Assembly: GCA_965221175.1 (NCBI GenBank)
Contig: OZ244867.1
Span: forward strand, 1,550,001 to 1,614,000
Reading direction: 5' to 3'
DNA from: JAJDZL01 sp965221175
Lineage (GTDB): Bacteria; Pseudomonadota; Gammaproteobacteria; Arenicellales; JAJDZL01
DNA length: 64,000 nt
The notes under the pieces were generated by a model. That model was not told the origin of the DNA. It ran no database searches and saw only the letters and a program-made list of their open reading frames with translations. The translations under genes and the position numbers were made by a program. Positions 56,645 through 64,000 of the stretch are shown in pieces (within the stretch, counting starts at the first letter, position 1; each line of letters starts with the position of its first letter).

Positions 56645-57120
56645 ATTCCTAAAGCTAGGTTGAACAGCTAGTGGAAAGGAGCTGCGAAAAAGGCAACATG
56701 ATGAATGTCAAAAATTCGATGCATCGCCTTTAATCACGCCCCGCGGGGGAGAATTGAGTAATTCAGGCAAAACGCTCCAGAATTCTACATAATGCTCGCA
56801 TATCGGGCTTTTTTTTGGTGGAATCGATATTTTACGCTCGCCGTTTCGTGTAGACCCTACGCGAGTTTGCGAGCATAAAAATTCTCTCATTGGAAGCTCA
56901 CTTGGGAGGATGGCTGGAATTGAGCACCGTTTGACTGTAAACACACTTCGTATTCCAAGCTGGAAACCAAGGGATCGGCAACAAAACAACCAGGGAACCA
57001 GGAGGGCACCTTGCGAAAAACCAATCTGCGCTTCGACATTGCTCCCCTTAAAACTACTATGAGAAGGACGGAAGCACATGGATCAATCCTGACCGCCAGC
57101 ACGCGGACATTTACGTCTTC
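56645..57120 (+). repeat. 476-bp direct repeat, right copy
   Basis: Same orientation as 47851-48326 with scattered single-base differences. It continues smoothly into the rest of a broken gene (to 57304), so this copy is probably the original and the left one the duplicate, or both are remnants of the same element. Confidence 0.88.
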
Positions 57121-57304
57121 GCCTGGCACGAGCACCAGGACGGACATACTTACCACCGTGACGCCGAGCAGTGGAGTTTCTTTATCGTGGCGGAAAGGAA
57201 TCTTCCGCCAATCAGAAGAGCATCGGATTGTCGAAACTCGAGCAAATCGTCGCTCGGTGCGGCATTGTTGAACTTTCGCAAGCGGTTGAAAAAGTAATCG
57301 CCGA
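57001..57304 (+). pseudogene. Frameshifted remnant of an unidentified gene
   Basis: Reading about 57050-57180 gives GSTWINPDRQHADIYVFAWH, EHQDGHTYHRDAEQWSFFIV and AERNLPP. A single-base shift near 57210 then gives NQKSIGLSKLEQIVARCGIV and ELSQAVEKVIADCA with a TAA at about 57304. The DIYVFAWH...QWSFFIV pattern occurs in uncharacterised proteins with an endonuclease-like fold. The start is missing. The first part is duplicated in the left 476-bp repeat. Confidence 0.6.
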
Positions 57305-57315
57305 TTGCGCGTAAG

Positions 57316-58050
57316 ATGACGACATCAGAAAAAGTTGCCCTGGTTACTGGAAGCGGTCAACGAATCGGTGCGGCAATCGTTCAGGGTTTGCATTCTCGAG
57401 GAATGAATGTTGCCATTCACTATCGAAACTCAAAAAGTGAAGCACTATCGCTTCAGCAGAAACTAAACAAAATTCGACCCAGCTCCGCGACTGTTTTTCA
57501 GGCAGATTTGTTGCGCAAAAAAGCGGCCTTTCAACTAGGTGAGAGAGTTGTGAATGAGCTTGGCCGACTTGATGCACTAGTTAACAACGCTTCACTGTTT
57601 CGTAGCGAAACTAACAAATTACCATCAATTGAGAAATTTGAAGAGCTTGCGGGAATCCACATTCTAGCTCCATATACTCTTACGTTGTCTGTATTGCCGG
57701 AGTTAAGAAAATCCAAAGGATGTGTTGTAAACGTCACTGACATATATGCACAGCGACCGAAAAAACATCTCGCACTCTACAGCGCAACGAAAGCCGCCTT
57801 GGAATCTTTAACAAAATCAATGGCTCTAGAATTTGCACCAGACGTAAGGGTTAATGCAGTTGCACCTGGAGCCATTCTATGGCCGAAAGAAGAGCCTGCC
57901 GAAAAAGACATTCTTGGCAGAACACCGCTCAAACGTCTGGGAAACATTGATGATGTTGCCAAAGCCATCGAATATCTTGTGTTCGACGCTACGTTTACTA
58001 CCGGTCAAATACTAACGATTGACGGTGGACGTACCATAGACAAACCTTGA
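57316..58050 (+). CDS. folM: Pteridine reductase (FolM-type SDR)
   Basis: 244 residues. Short-chain dehydrogenase with TGSGQRIGAAIVQGL: the Arg at this place (TGxxxRxG) marks pteridine reductases. Also LVNNASLFRS, the catalytic YSATKAALESL (YxxxK) and RVNAVAPGAILWP. It reduces dihydromonapterin or dihydrofolate with NADPH. It is convergent with folB, another pterin gene, which supports the call. Confidence 0.9.
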   Translation: MTTSEKVALVTGSGQRIGAAIVQGLHSRGMNVAIHYRNSKSEALSLQQKLNKIRPSSATVFQADLLRKKAAFQLGERVVNELGRLDALVNNASLFRSETNKLPSIEKFEELAGIHILAPYTLTLSVLPELRKSKGCVVNVTDIYAQRPKKHLALYSATKAALESLTKSMALEFAPDVRVNAVAPGAILWPKEEPAEKDILGRTPLKRLGNIDDVAKAIEYLVFDATFTTGQILTIDGGRTIDKP

Positions 58051-58077
58051 ACTAGAGCAGTTGCTTCTGATATTCAG

Positions 58078-58434
58078 CTAAAATTTCTCACCTCGTTCAA
58101 TGACGATTCCAACACTCTGGCTATTCTCGACCGCACGCGGTTTGCTGACTTTTACTCTGCACCACGAAATCGGAAATTCGGTTAGAATAATGTTGGCAAC
58201 ATTTTCCGCAACTGTCTCAATGAGTTTGTGACTTGAACCGGATACAAATTCGGATACTCTGATTGCGACATCCTTATAACTCACCGCGTCTTCCAAATTG
58301 TCGGTTGCAGCGGGATTGCGGTTATCAGTTCCCAGTTCCAGATCGATTATCAAATTTTGCTTGATGCGCTGTTCCCACTCCCAGACGCCAATCGTTGCGG
58401 GAATCTTCAGTTTTTCAATGAATACAATATCCAT
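58078..58434 (-). CDS. folB: Dihydroneopterin aldolase
   Basis: 118 residues, typical length. DIVFIEKLKIPATIGVWEWE with the conserved Glu, AVSYKDVAIRVSEFV and KLIETVAENVANIIL carry the family's active-site residues. It cleaves dihydroneopterin in folate synthesis. The IS110 element lies 24 bases upstream of its start, so its native promoter has probably been separated from it. Confidence 0.94.
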   Translation of the reverse strand: MDIVFIEKLKIPATIGVWEWEQRIKQNLIIDLELGTDNRNPAATDNLEDAVSYKDVAIRVSEFVSGSSHKLIETVAENVANIILTEFPISWCRVKVSKPRAVENSQSVGIVIERGEKF

Positions 58435-58459
58435 TTATTTTCCTTTGTCCAATTTGATC

Positions 58460-58744
58460 CAGCAATTCTGATATGGATTGACTTGTCAAATTTATTTATC
58501 ATTGTAACCAGCGTTTCCTGACCCAGAACACGAAAGCAGAAGGCAGCGGCTTATGACGACGGTGGATCCTACTGATATCCGCGGGTTGGTTACCGCCTGA
58601 CTTCACTTCGTCGTGGAGCTGCCTCACTCTAATTACGCGGTTTGCTCGACCCAATGGGTAGAGCCCTCTAGAACTGCTCGAGGGTTCTCCGGACCGGCCG
58701 CTGACCTTCTGCATTTCGTGTTTGGAAACCATGGGTGTAACTGA
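58460..58744 (-). ncRNA. Candidate bridge-RNA region of IS110 copy 2
   Basis: 3' noncoding end of the element. The hairpin CCCTCGA/TAGAGGG is kept, but the loop (58671-58677) reads GCAGTTC where copy 1 has TTTATCC. One base of the adjoining GCTCGACCC stem also differs. A role as guide RNA is inferred from the family. Confidence 0.5.
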
Positions 58745-59881
58745 TCAGGCGCTGACCTGGGCATGTTGGGGCGGTGTCGGTCGCATGACTTCACGGGTGA
58801 TCGCCCACACAAAGCCCACCAGTTCGCGGGCTACGGCGGTGGTCACTTTGCATTTTTCCTTGCCGCTGAGGTCCAGGTGTCGATAGCGGCTGCACAGCCG
58901 TTTCTGCGCTTTCCAGGCGATGGCCTGTACAGCGGGCGAAGCGCGTTCCGCACGGCGCTGCAGCACCGCGGTTTTGCGAGCCGGGAAGCGATAGCTCCAA
59001 GCGGCTTCCACCAACACCCGTCGAACATGCGCATTGCCGGTTTTCGTGATGCCGGTCTGACGACGTTTGGAACCCGAAGAACGCTCCCCGGGAACCAGCC
59101 CCACAAAACACATCAGCTGCCGAGCATTGTCAAAACGGCTGATATCTCCCAACTCGGCCAACACGGTCACGGCCGTGATCAGCCCCACGCCTCGAAGCGA
59201 CATTAAACCTTCGGCCACCGCACGTAGCGGCCAGCTCTCCAAAGCCACCCGCATTTCCGACTCCAAAGCTGCCACCCGACGCTGCGCATCGATGACCGCG
59301 TCGACATATTCCTGAAATACGCGCTGATGAACTTCCAGCTCAAACCGCTGCCGCTCCAGCCAACGAAAATGCTGTTGCGTCCAGCGACTTCGACCTTCCC
59401 GGTAAACTCGGTCGTAACGCAGCAAAAAGGCGCCCAAGCGCTGCCGACTCTTCAACTCGATTGCTTTCATGTCTTCTCGCGCACGACTCAGGTCACGCAT
59501 CGCCTCCTGGTGTTCGTCCGGCACCCACACCGCCGACAGATCGCCGCTGCGATGTTGCCGCGCCAGCATCAAAGAATCCCGAGTGTCGTTCTTGATTCGC
59601 TCACCGGGCTTGCGCAATATCAACCCCGGCGCCACCACCTCGCAGGGCTCGCCCAACGCCGTCAGCTGACGATACACTGCGTAACCGCACGGACCCGCTT
59701 CGTAACACCATGTCAAAGCGCCCATTTCCCGGCGCAACTGCCGCACCAATCGAACCACTGCAGCTGGATCGTTGCGAATCTCGCCATAATACAGCGGTTG
59801 ACTGCGTCCCGCACGCGCAATGCCGACCGCAATCGTCTCCTTGTGTACATCAAGACCTACATATGCACTATACTTTTCCAT
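58745..59881 (-). CDS. IS110-family DEDD transposase, copy 2
   Basis: 378 residues, the same length as copy 1, starting MEKYSAYVGLDVHKETIAVG. DEDD residues in LDVHKE, YEAGPCGY and KNDTRDSLMLARQ; the Tnp_20 domain is complete. It differs from copy 1 at a modest number of positions, for example TRDS for RRDA. Intact. Confidence 0.95.
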   Translation of the reverse strand: MEKYSAYVGLDVHKETIAVGIARAGRSQPLYYGEIRNDPAAVVRLVRQLRREMGALTWCYEAGPCGYAVYRQLTALGEPCEVVAPGLILRKPGERIKNDTRDSLMLARQHRSGDLSAVWVPDEHQEAMRDLSRAREDMKAIELKSRQRLGAFLLRYDRVYREGRSRWTQQHFRWLERQRFELEVHQRVFQEYVDAVIDAQRRVAALESEMRVALESWPLRAVAEGLMSLRGVGLITAVTVLAELGDISRFDNARQLMCFVGLVPGERSSGSKRRQTGITKTGNAHVRRVLVEAAWSYRFPARKTAVLQRRAERASPAVQAIAWKAQKRLCSRYRHLDLSGKEKCKVTTAVARELVGFVWAITREVMRPTPPQHAQVSA

Positions 59882-60139
59882 GACCTGTCCTCCTCCAAGG
59901 GCTTGTTTGATTTACTGATCCCAAAGCATATCCTATGCGCTGTGAGTCAGGGCAGGTCAATCCATGATGTCTGAATTCAATCAGTTTAGTTGAGTCGCCA
60001 TGTTGTATGTTCTATAAAATTGCAGACAGTGTCGAAAATTTAGAGTCTGAATTCATTGTATTCTGAGTTCGGATTAAACTTTTCCTTACTGAAATCGAAT
60101 TCTGATGACCGCTGATTCAATATCCGCTTATATTTCATC

Positions 60140-60733
60140 ATGCAAATCCTGCTATCTGCAATAATTGCGTACCTGGTCGGTTCAGTTTCCAGTGCGATTG
60201 TAGTTTCTAAACTCCTTCGCCTGCAGGACCCACGAGATGCAGGCTCTGGAAATCCTGGAGCAACAAACGTTCTACGTCTCAGCGGGAAAATACCGGCTGC
60301 GCTTACCCTGCTTGGAGATGTTGCAAAAGGTACCCTGCCAGTTGTTGCGGTAAACGCCATTACTCAGGACCCCGTATCCGTTGCCATAGCCGCACTGGCA
60401 GCGTTTCTCGGACACTTGTATCCAGTCTATTTCCGATTTGCTGGTGGCAAGGGAGTTGCAACTGCTATCGGCGCGTATCTCGGCTTGAGTCTGCCAGTCT
60501 GCCTTGGCGTGGTTGGTGTATGGCTTACAATTGCACTGATAAGCCGCTATTCGTCGCTGTCATCGATACTCGCCATGCTGTCCGCTCCATTTTTTGTTTG
60601 GTACTTTGGATATGATGAGTGGATTATCGGCACTGCAGCCGTGATTTTCGTATTTATCGTTTCCCGTCATATTGCCAACATCAAACGACTACTCGCTGGA
60701 GAAGAAAGCCGGATCAATCTCTCCAAATCCTGA
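60140..60733 (+). CDS. plsY: Glycerol-3-phosphate acyltransferase PlsY
   Basis: 197 residues with about five membrane helices. The conserved loops are VGSVSSAIVVSKLLRLQDPR with DAGSGNPGATNVLR, GHLYPVYFRFAGGKGVATAI and a C-terminal RHIANIKRLLAGEES. It acylates glycerol-3-phosphate from acyl phosphate, starting phospholipid synthesis. It is convergent with tsaD, with a 6-base gap. Confidence 0.95.
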   Translation: MQILLSAIIAYLVGSVSSAIVVSKLLRLQDPRDAGSGNPGATNVLRLSGKIPAALTLLGDVAKGTLPVVAVNAITQDPVSVAIAALAAFLGHLYPVYFRFAGGKGVATAIGAYLGLSLPVCLGVVGVWLTIALISRYSSLSSILAMLSAPFFVWYFGYDEWIIGTAAVIFVFIVSRHIANIKRLLAGEESRINLSKS

Positions 60734-60739
60734 ATGAAT

Positions 60740-61762
60740 CTAATTTTTATGGATTGGTTGGAGACTCTCAAGTGACCAGCGAGGATAAACCTCGTAACTC
60801 AAACCCTGGTGCTCGCCAGACATCAATCTGAGACAGCCAGCATAGGCGATCATCGCTCCGTTATCCGTACACATTTCAAGTGATGGATAGTAGACACGAA
60901 CATTGCTTCTATCTCCCAATTTGCGGATTCGTTCACGAAGCAATTCATTTGCTCCAACGCCGCCTGCAACGATCAAATCCTTGTAGTTAGTCATCTGAAG
61001 AGCACGCTCGCATTTATTCACCAATGCATCAATGGCTGCATCTTGAAATGCATAAGCGAGGTCATAACGTGTCTGCTCATTCAATTCATGCTTGGCAGCT
61101 TCCAGCACTGCATGAGTCTTTAAGCCAGAAAAACTGAATTCTAGCGACGCATGGTCCGCCATTGGTCGCGGAAAACGAAAACGATCCGGGGTACCGAGCT
61201 TTGCTGTGTTTTGTATATTTGGCCCCCCGGGATATGGGAGTCCGAGCACTTTCGCGAATTTGTCGAATGCCTCTCCCACTGCATCATCCCGAGTCTGTCC
61301 TAGTAACCGATAACATCCCGGAGAACGCACGTCGACAAGCATCGTGTGCCCACCGGATACCAGCAAAGAAAGAAATGGATATTCAGGTACTTCGTTCTCC
61401 AGCATCGGTGACAGAAGATGTCCTTCCATGTGGTGTACGCCAATCGACGGAACCTCCAATCCCATGGACAAGCTTCTACCGATGGTAGCGCCCACAAGCA
61501 AAGCGCCAACCAGTCCCGGACCTGCTGTGTAAGCGATTGCGTCGATGGATAGCCTTGCCAGACTAGTCTCATTTAGCACCACCTTTACCAACGGCAGTAC
61601 TTTGCGGATGTGATCGCGCGCCGCCAATTCAGGCACAACACCTCCGTAAATTTTGTGAATATCAATCTGGGAAGAAAATCGATTGATCAACAATCCTTTT
61701 TCTGAATCATAGATTGCGACTCCCGTGTCATCACAGGACGTCTCTATTCCTAATACCTTCAT
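60740..61762 (-). CDS. tsaD: tRNA threonylcarbamoyltransferase TsaD
   Basis: 340 residues. N-terminal VLGIETSCDDTGVAIYDSEK, metal motif GVHHMEGHLLSPML, VSGGHTMLVDV and C-terminal MCTDNGAMIAYAG. It transfers threonylcarbamoyl to adenosine 37 of ANN-decoding tRNAs. It is convergent with plsY, a common gammaproteobacterial neighbour. Confidence 0.97.
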   Translation of the reverse strand: MKVLGIETSCDDTGVAIYDSEKGLLINRFSSQIDIHKIYGGVVPELAARDHIRKVLPLVKVVLNETSLARLSIDAIAYTAGPGLVGALLVGATIGRSLSMGLEVPSIGVHHMEGHLLSPMLENEVPEYPFLSLLVSGGHTMLVDVRSPGCYRLLGQTRDDAVGEAFDKFAKVLGLPYPGGPNIQNTAKLGTPDRFRFPRPMADHASLEFSFSGLKTHAVLEAAKHELNEQTRYDLAYAFQDAAIDALVNKCERALQMTNYKDLIVAGGVGANELLRERIRKLGDRSNVRVYYPSLEMCTDNGAMIAYAGCLRLMSGEHQGLSYEVYPRWSLESLQPIHKN

Positions 61763-61870
61763 ATCGATAAATTGGTCGATGTAGCGTTCTTGAAATTACA
61801 AAAGATGCCGAACTGATTACGCTCTCCAGCAGGCGTCCGCCAACATTGACAACAAAGCTTGATTTGTCAA

Positions 61871-62695
61871 TTATTGGCTGTCGGGCGAATTCGATTTTTG
61901 TTCGTGTACTGCCAGTGCTTTTTCAACCCGTTCGAGCGTCTTTCTCGACTGGACTAGTTCATACAGAATTTCTCCATGCAGATTTGCACCTTGCACGATT
62001 TCACTTTCCTGTTGTGCTTTATGCAGATTGTTGATTACAACTGCAATGAACATGTTGATCACAATGAAAGCCGCCACAACCACAAAGCTAACAAAGAAAA
62101 TCCATGCGTACGGATAAAGTTCCATTGCGGTATACATCACGTCGGTCCAATCTTCCAGCGTCAACACCCTGAACAATGTAATTAACGAAATGCCCAAGGA
62201 ATTCCAGTGAAACGGATCATGCTCATGGAACAGATGGTATCCAGCAATCGCATATATATAGAACACGATGGAGAGAAGCAGTATGACATTGCCTAAACCA
62301 GGCAGTGATTTGATCAGGGTTGAAATAATCAATCGGAGTTCGGGAACAGCCGTAATCAAACGGAGTATCCGTAGCAGCCTTATAGTTCTGGCAATTAGTG
62401 CATACTGCCCTGTTGTCGGAATCAGCGAAAATACAACGACTGAAAAATCAAACAAATTCCACCCGTCGCCAAAGTATCGGCTGAAAACCGGCGTGGCGGC
62501 GATTATTTTCAACAAAGCTTCAACAACAAAGACTATCAGTACAAAGTTGTTAAAGGCCAGCAGCATGGGTTCGTAGGGGTCCGCTATAACTGGATAAGTT
62601 TCAATACCTAGAACGATGGCATTGACTACTATCAGCCCAATGATAATTTTCTCAAACCAATGCCACTCAACGATTTTTCGGCAAACTTGAACCAA
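61871..62695 (-). CDS. Voltage-gated cation channel, BacNav/CavAb-like
   Basis: 274 residues: one six-helix domain (S1 from about 17) followed by a helical cytoplasmic tail that probably tetramerises. The S4 voltage sensor has arginines every third residue (103, 106, 109, 112 in ARTIRLLRILRL). The selectivity filter is TLEDWTD (179-185). Bacterial sodium channels have TLESW-type filters; the acidic residues at 182 and 185 resemble the calcium-selective engineered CavAb filter, so calcium permeation is plausible. It lies 5 bases after the trpE stop on the same strand. Confidence 0.88.
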   Translation of the reverse strand: MVQVCRKIVEWHWFEKIIIGLIVVNAIVLGIETYPVIADPYEPMLLAFNNFVLIVFVVEALLKIIAATPVFSRYFGDGWNLFDFSVVVFSLIPTTGQYALIARTIRLLRILRLITAVPELRLIISTLIKSLPGLGNVILLLSIVFYIYAIAGYHLFHEHDPFHWNSLGISLITLFRVLTLEDWTDVMYTAMELYPYAWIFFVSFVVVAAFIVINMFIAVVINNLHKAQQESEIVQGANLHGEILYELVQSRKTLERVEKALAVHEQKSNSPDSQ

Positions 62696-62700
62696 TTCAA

Positions 62701-64000
62701 CTACTCCGGTAATTCAGCGATCGCCACAGCACGCAATATCGCCCGAGCCTTGTGCATGGTTTCGCGCCACTCTGTACTGGGGACGGAATCAGCAACCAAC
62801 CCAGCACCAGCTTGAACATAAACGCGATCGCCCATGAGAACGGCAGTACGAATTGCGATTGCAGTGTCCAAGTTTCCATTCCATCCGATATAGCCAACGG
62901 CACCTGAATATATTCCTCGCTTGTGTGGTTCCAGTTCATCGATGATTTCCATCGCCCTTACTTTAGGCGCCCCGCTTACGGTTCCTGCTGGGAGAGTCGC
63001 ACGCAAGACGTCAATGGCGTCTAGTTCCTCGTTCAGCTCGCCAGTAACATTGGAAACGATATGCATTACATGCGAATATCGTTCGATTTCCATGATGTCA
63101 TTCACCCGTACCGTACCGAGTTTTGACACACGTCCAACATCGTTTCTGCCAAGGTCTACAAGCATAATGTGTTCAGCTCTTTCTTTCTCATCAACCAGTA
63201 GATTCTCTGCGAGCCTTCTGTCTTCCTCATCATTCGCCCCTCTCGGGCGAGTACCCGCCAACGGGCGAACTGTAACAACTCCATCCTCAGAGCGAACCAG
63301 AATCTCCGGTGAAGCACCTACGATGTGGTATGAATCGAAGTTCAAATAGTACATATACGGAGAAGGATTGAGCGTTCGCAAGGCCCGATACAAGTCAATC
63401 GGGGCTCCCTTGTATTCAGCCGACAGTCGCTGGGAAATCACAACCTGAAAAACATCACCCGCAAGTATGTATTCCCTGGATTTTTCAACCGCTTTTTCAA
63501 ATCCTTCCTGGCCGAAGGTTGATTCAAATTCAGCCTCGTTAGCTTGCTGATGAAGCGACAGCGCCGGTCTTGACTCATCCGGAGCGCGCAAATTCTCGGA
63601 CAACTCATTCAGCCGATTGATACCTGTATCCCAGTCTTCTCCTACCTCGATTTCAACATATACGACGATAAAAAGGCGACCGGACAGATTATCGAAAACG
63701 ACAACTTCATCCGAAACCATCAAGCAGATGTCTGGTACGTCAAGATCACTGGGTTTTCTTCCGGCTGCCAACGTTGGCTCGATATACCGCACAGTATCGT
63801 AACCAAAATATCCAACAAGCCCACCCGTAAATTTAGGCAATCCGGCAATATCTGGAATCTTGAAACGAGCATGAAAATTCTTAATATCCGTCAACGGATC
63901 CTCACTAACCCACTGTTCTGCAATAGAACTAGACTTCCAAATCGTGACTCGGTCTTCATGCACTTCAAGTCGAGTTGAATTTGGCAATCCGATTGTGGAA
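62701..64000 (-). CDS. trpE: Anthranilate synthase component I (5' end missing)
   Basis: About 433 residues to the window edge; the true start lies outside. The frame continues upstream of the TTG at 63987 with STIGLPNSTRLEVHEDRV, the usual region before the first third of TrpE. GGLVGYFGYDTVRYIEPTLA, QVVISQRLSAEYKG, PSPYMYYLNFDSYHIVGASP and LPAGTVSGAPKVRAMEIIDE are chorismate-binding signatures. It makes anthranilate from chorismate with TrpG, encoded 22 kb away at 39521. Confidence 0.96.
   Translation of the reverse strand, partial: STIGLPNSTRLEVHEDRVTIWKSSSIAEQWVSEDPLTDIKNFHARFKIPDIAGLPKFTGGLVGYFGYDTVRYIEPTLAAGRKPSDLDVPDICLMVSDEVVVFDNLSGRLFIVVYVEIEVGEDWDTGINRLNELSENLRAPDESRPALSLHQQANEAEFESTFGQEGFEKAVEKSREYILAGDVFQVVISQRLSAEYKGAPIDLYRALRTLNPSPYMYYLNFDSYHIVGASPEILVRSEDGVVTVRPLAGTRPRGANDEEDRRLAENLLVDEKERAEHIMLVDLGRNDVGRVSKLGTVRVNDIMEIERYSHVMHIVSNVTGELNEELDAIDVLRATLPAGTVSGAPKVRAMEIIDELEPHKRGIYSGAVGYIGWNGNLDTAIAIRTAVLMGDRVYVQAGAGLVADSVPSTEWRETMHKARAILRAVAIAELPE

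Larger units (their letters stand above)
58459..59972 (-). mobile_element. IS110-family (IS1111-type) element, copy 2
   Basis: About 1514 bp, inverted relative to copy 1 at 5841-7353 and nearly identical. Both copies share the outer ends AGACATCATGG and AGAATTGCTGG, and have subterminal inverted repeats. It separates folB from plsY. There is no target duplication, as expected for this family. Confidence 0.88.

Noticed and set aside
1..64000. CRISPR arrays, tRNA and rRNA genes
   Set aside because: No evenly spaced repeat array, no cloverleaf with CCA-type end and no rRNA-like stretch was seen by eye; a covariance scan would be needed to exclude small RNAs.

Overview
The window looks like the chromosome of a gammaproteobacterium. 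The housekeeping blocks have gammaproteobacterial gene order: leuS-lptE-holA-proA-nadD-rsfS-maf-yhdP, nit-tldD-pmbA, trpG-trpD-trpC, and cca/uppP/midA with folM/folB/plsY/tsaD. An Lpt-type outer membrane assembly lipoprotein (LptE) and a UB2H-bearing PBP1b also point to a Gram-negative cell. No rRNA, tRNA or CRISPR array was seen.

Layout. 1-2462 (minus): pmbA (cut by the window start) and tldD. 2463-18483: an accessory block of about 16 kb holding a broken IS1380-family element with a second IS nested in it, an IS110/IS1111-type element, IS debris, and a plus-strand catabolic cassette: LysR regulator, three-part ABC importer, three-subunit molybdenum hydroxylase and a CE4/PuuE-like hydrolase. 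18484-30576 (minus): nit, a small secreted protein gene, yhdP, maf, rsfS, nadD, proA, holA, lptE, leuS. 30684-40988 (minus): mrcB, a DUF2007/zinc-ribbon gene, a MazG-like gene, cfa, a radical SAM gene, an AI-2E-family gene, an OsmC-family gene, trpC, trpD, trpG, and an N-formylglutamate amidohydrolase gene. 41149-44054 (plus): pyrE, an NDUFA9-like gene, cca. 44113-46135 (minus): uppP, midA-like. 46136-57315: a second accessory block with a GNAT/methyltransferase pair, two 476-bp direct repeats, IS1595 and IS256 remnants, an NCS2 permease with a C-terminal ATPase-like domain, quiC, and ligC-ligA-ligB. 57316-64000: folM, folB, the second IS110 copy, plsY, tsaD, a voltage-gated channel gene, and trpE (cut by the window end).

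How the genes work together. Both accessory blocks sit inside gene neighbourhoods that are normally continuous in gammaproteobacteria, and both carry catabolic genes bordered by direct repeats. The first most likely imports and hydroxylates an unidentified, probably N-heterocyclic, compound and then hydrolyses it. The second encodes 3-dehydroshikimate dehydratase (QuiC), protocatechuate 4,5-dioxygenase (LigAB) and the semialdehyde dehydrogenase (LigC): a short route from 3-dehydroshikimate through protocatechuate to 2-pyrone-4,6-dicarboxylate. The later steps (LigI, LigJ, LigK) are not in the window.

The points most worth a second look are the two IS110 copies, whose 3' noncoding hairpin differs mainly in one short loop (a possible guide RNA loop); the unusual active-site motifs of the molybdenum hydroxylase; the permease-ATPase fusion; a sodium-channel homologue with a calcium-type filter; and an IS insertion whose 5-bp target duplication can be read exactly.
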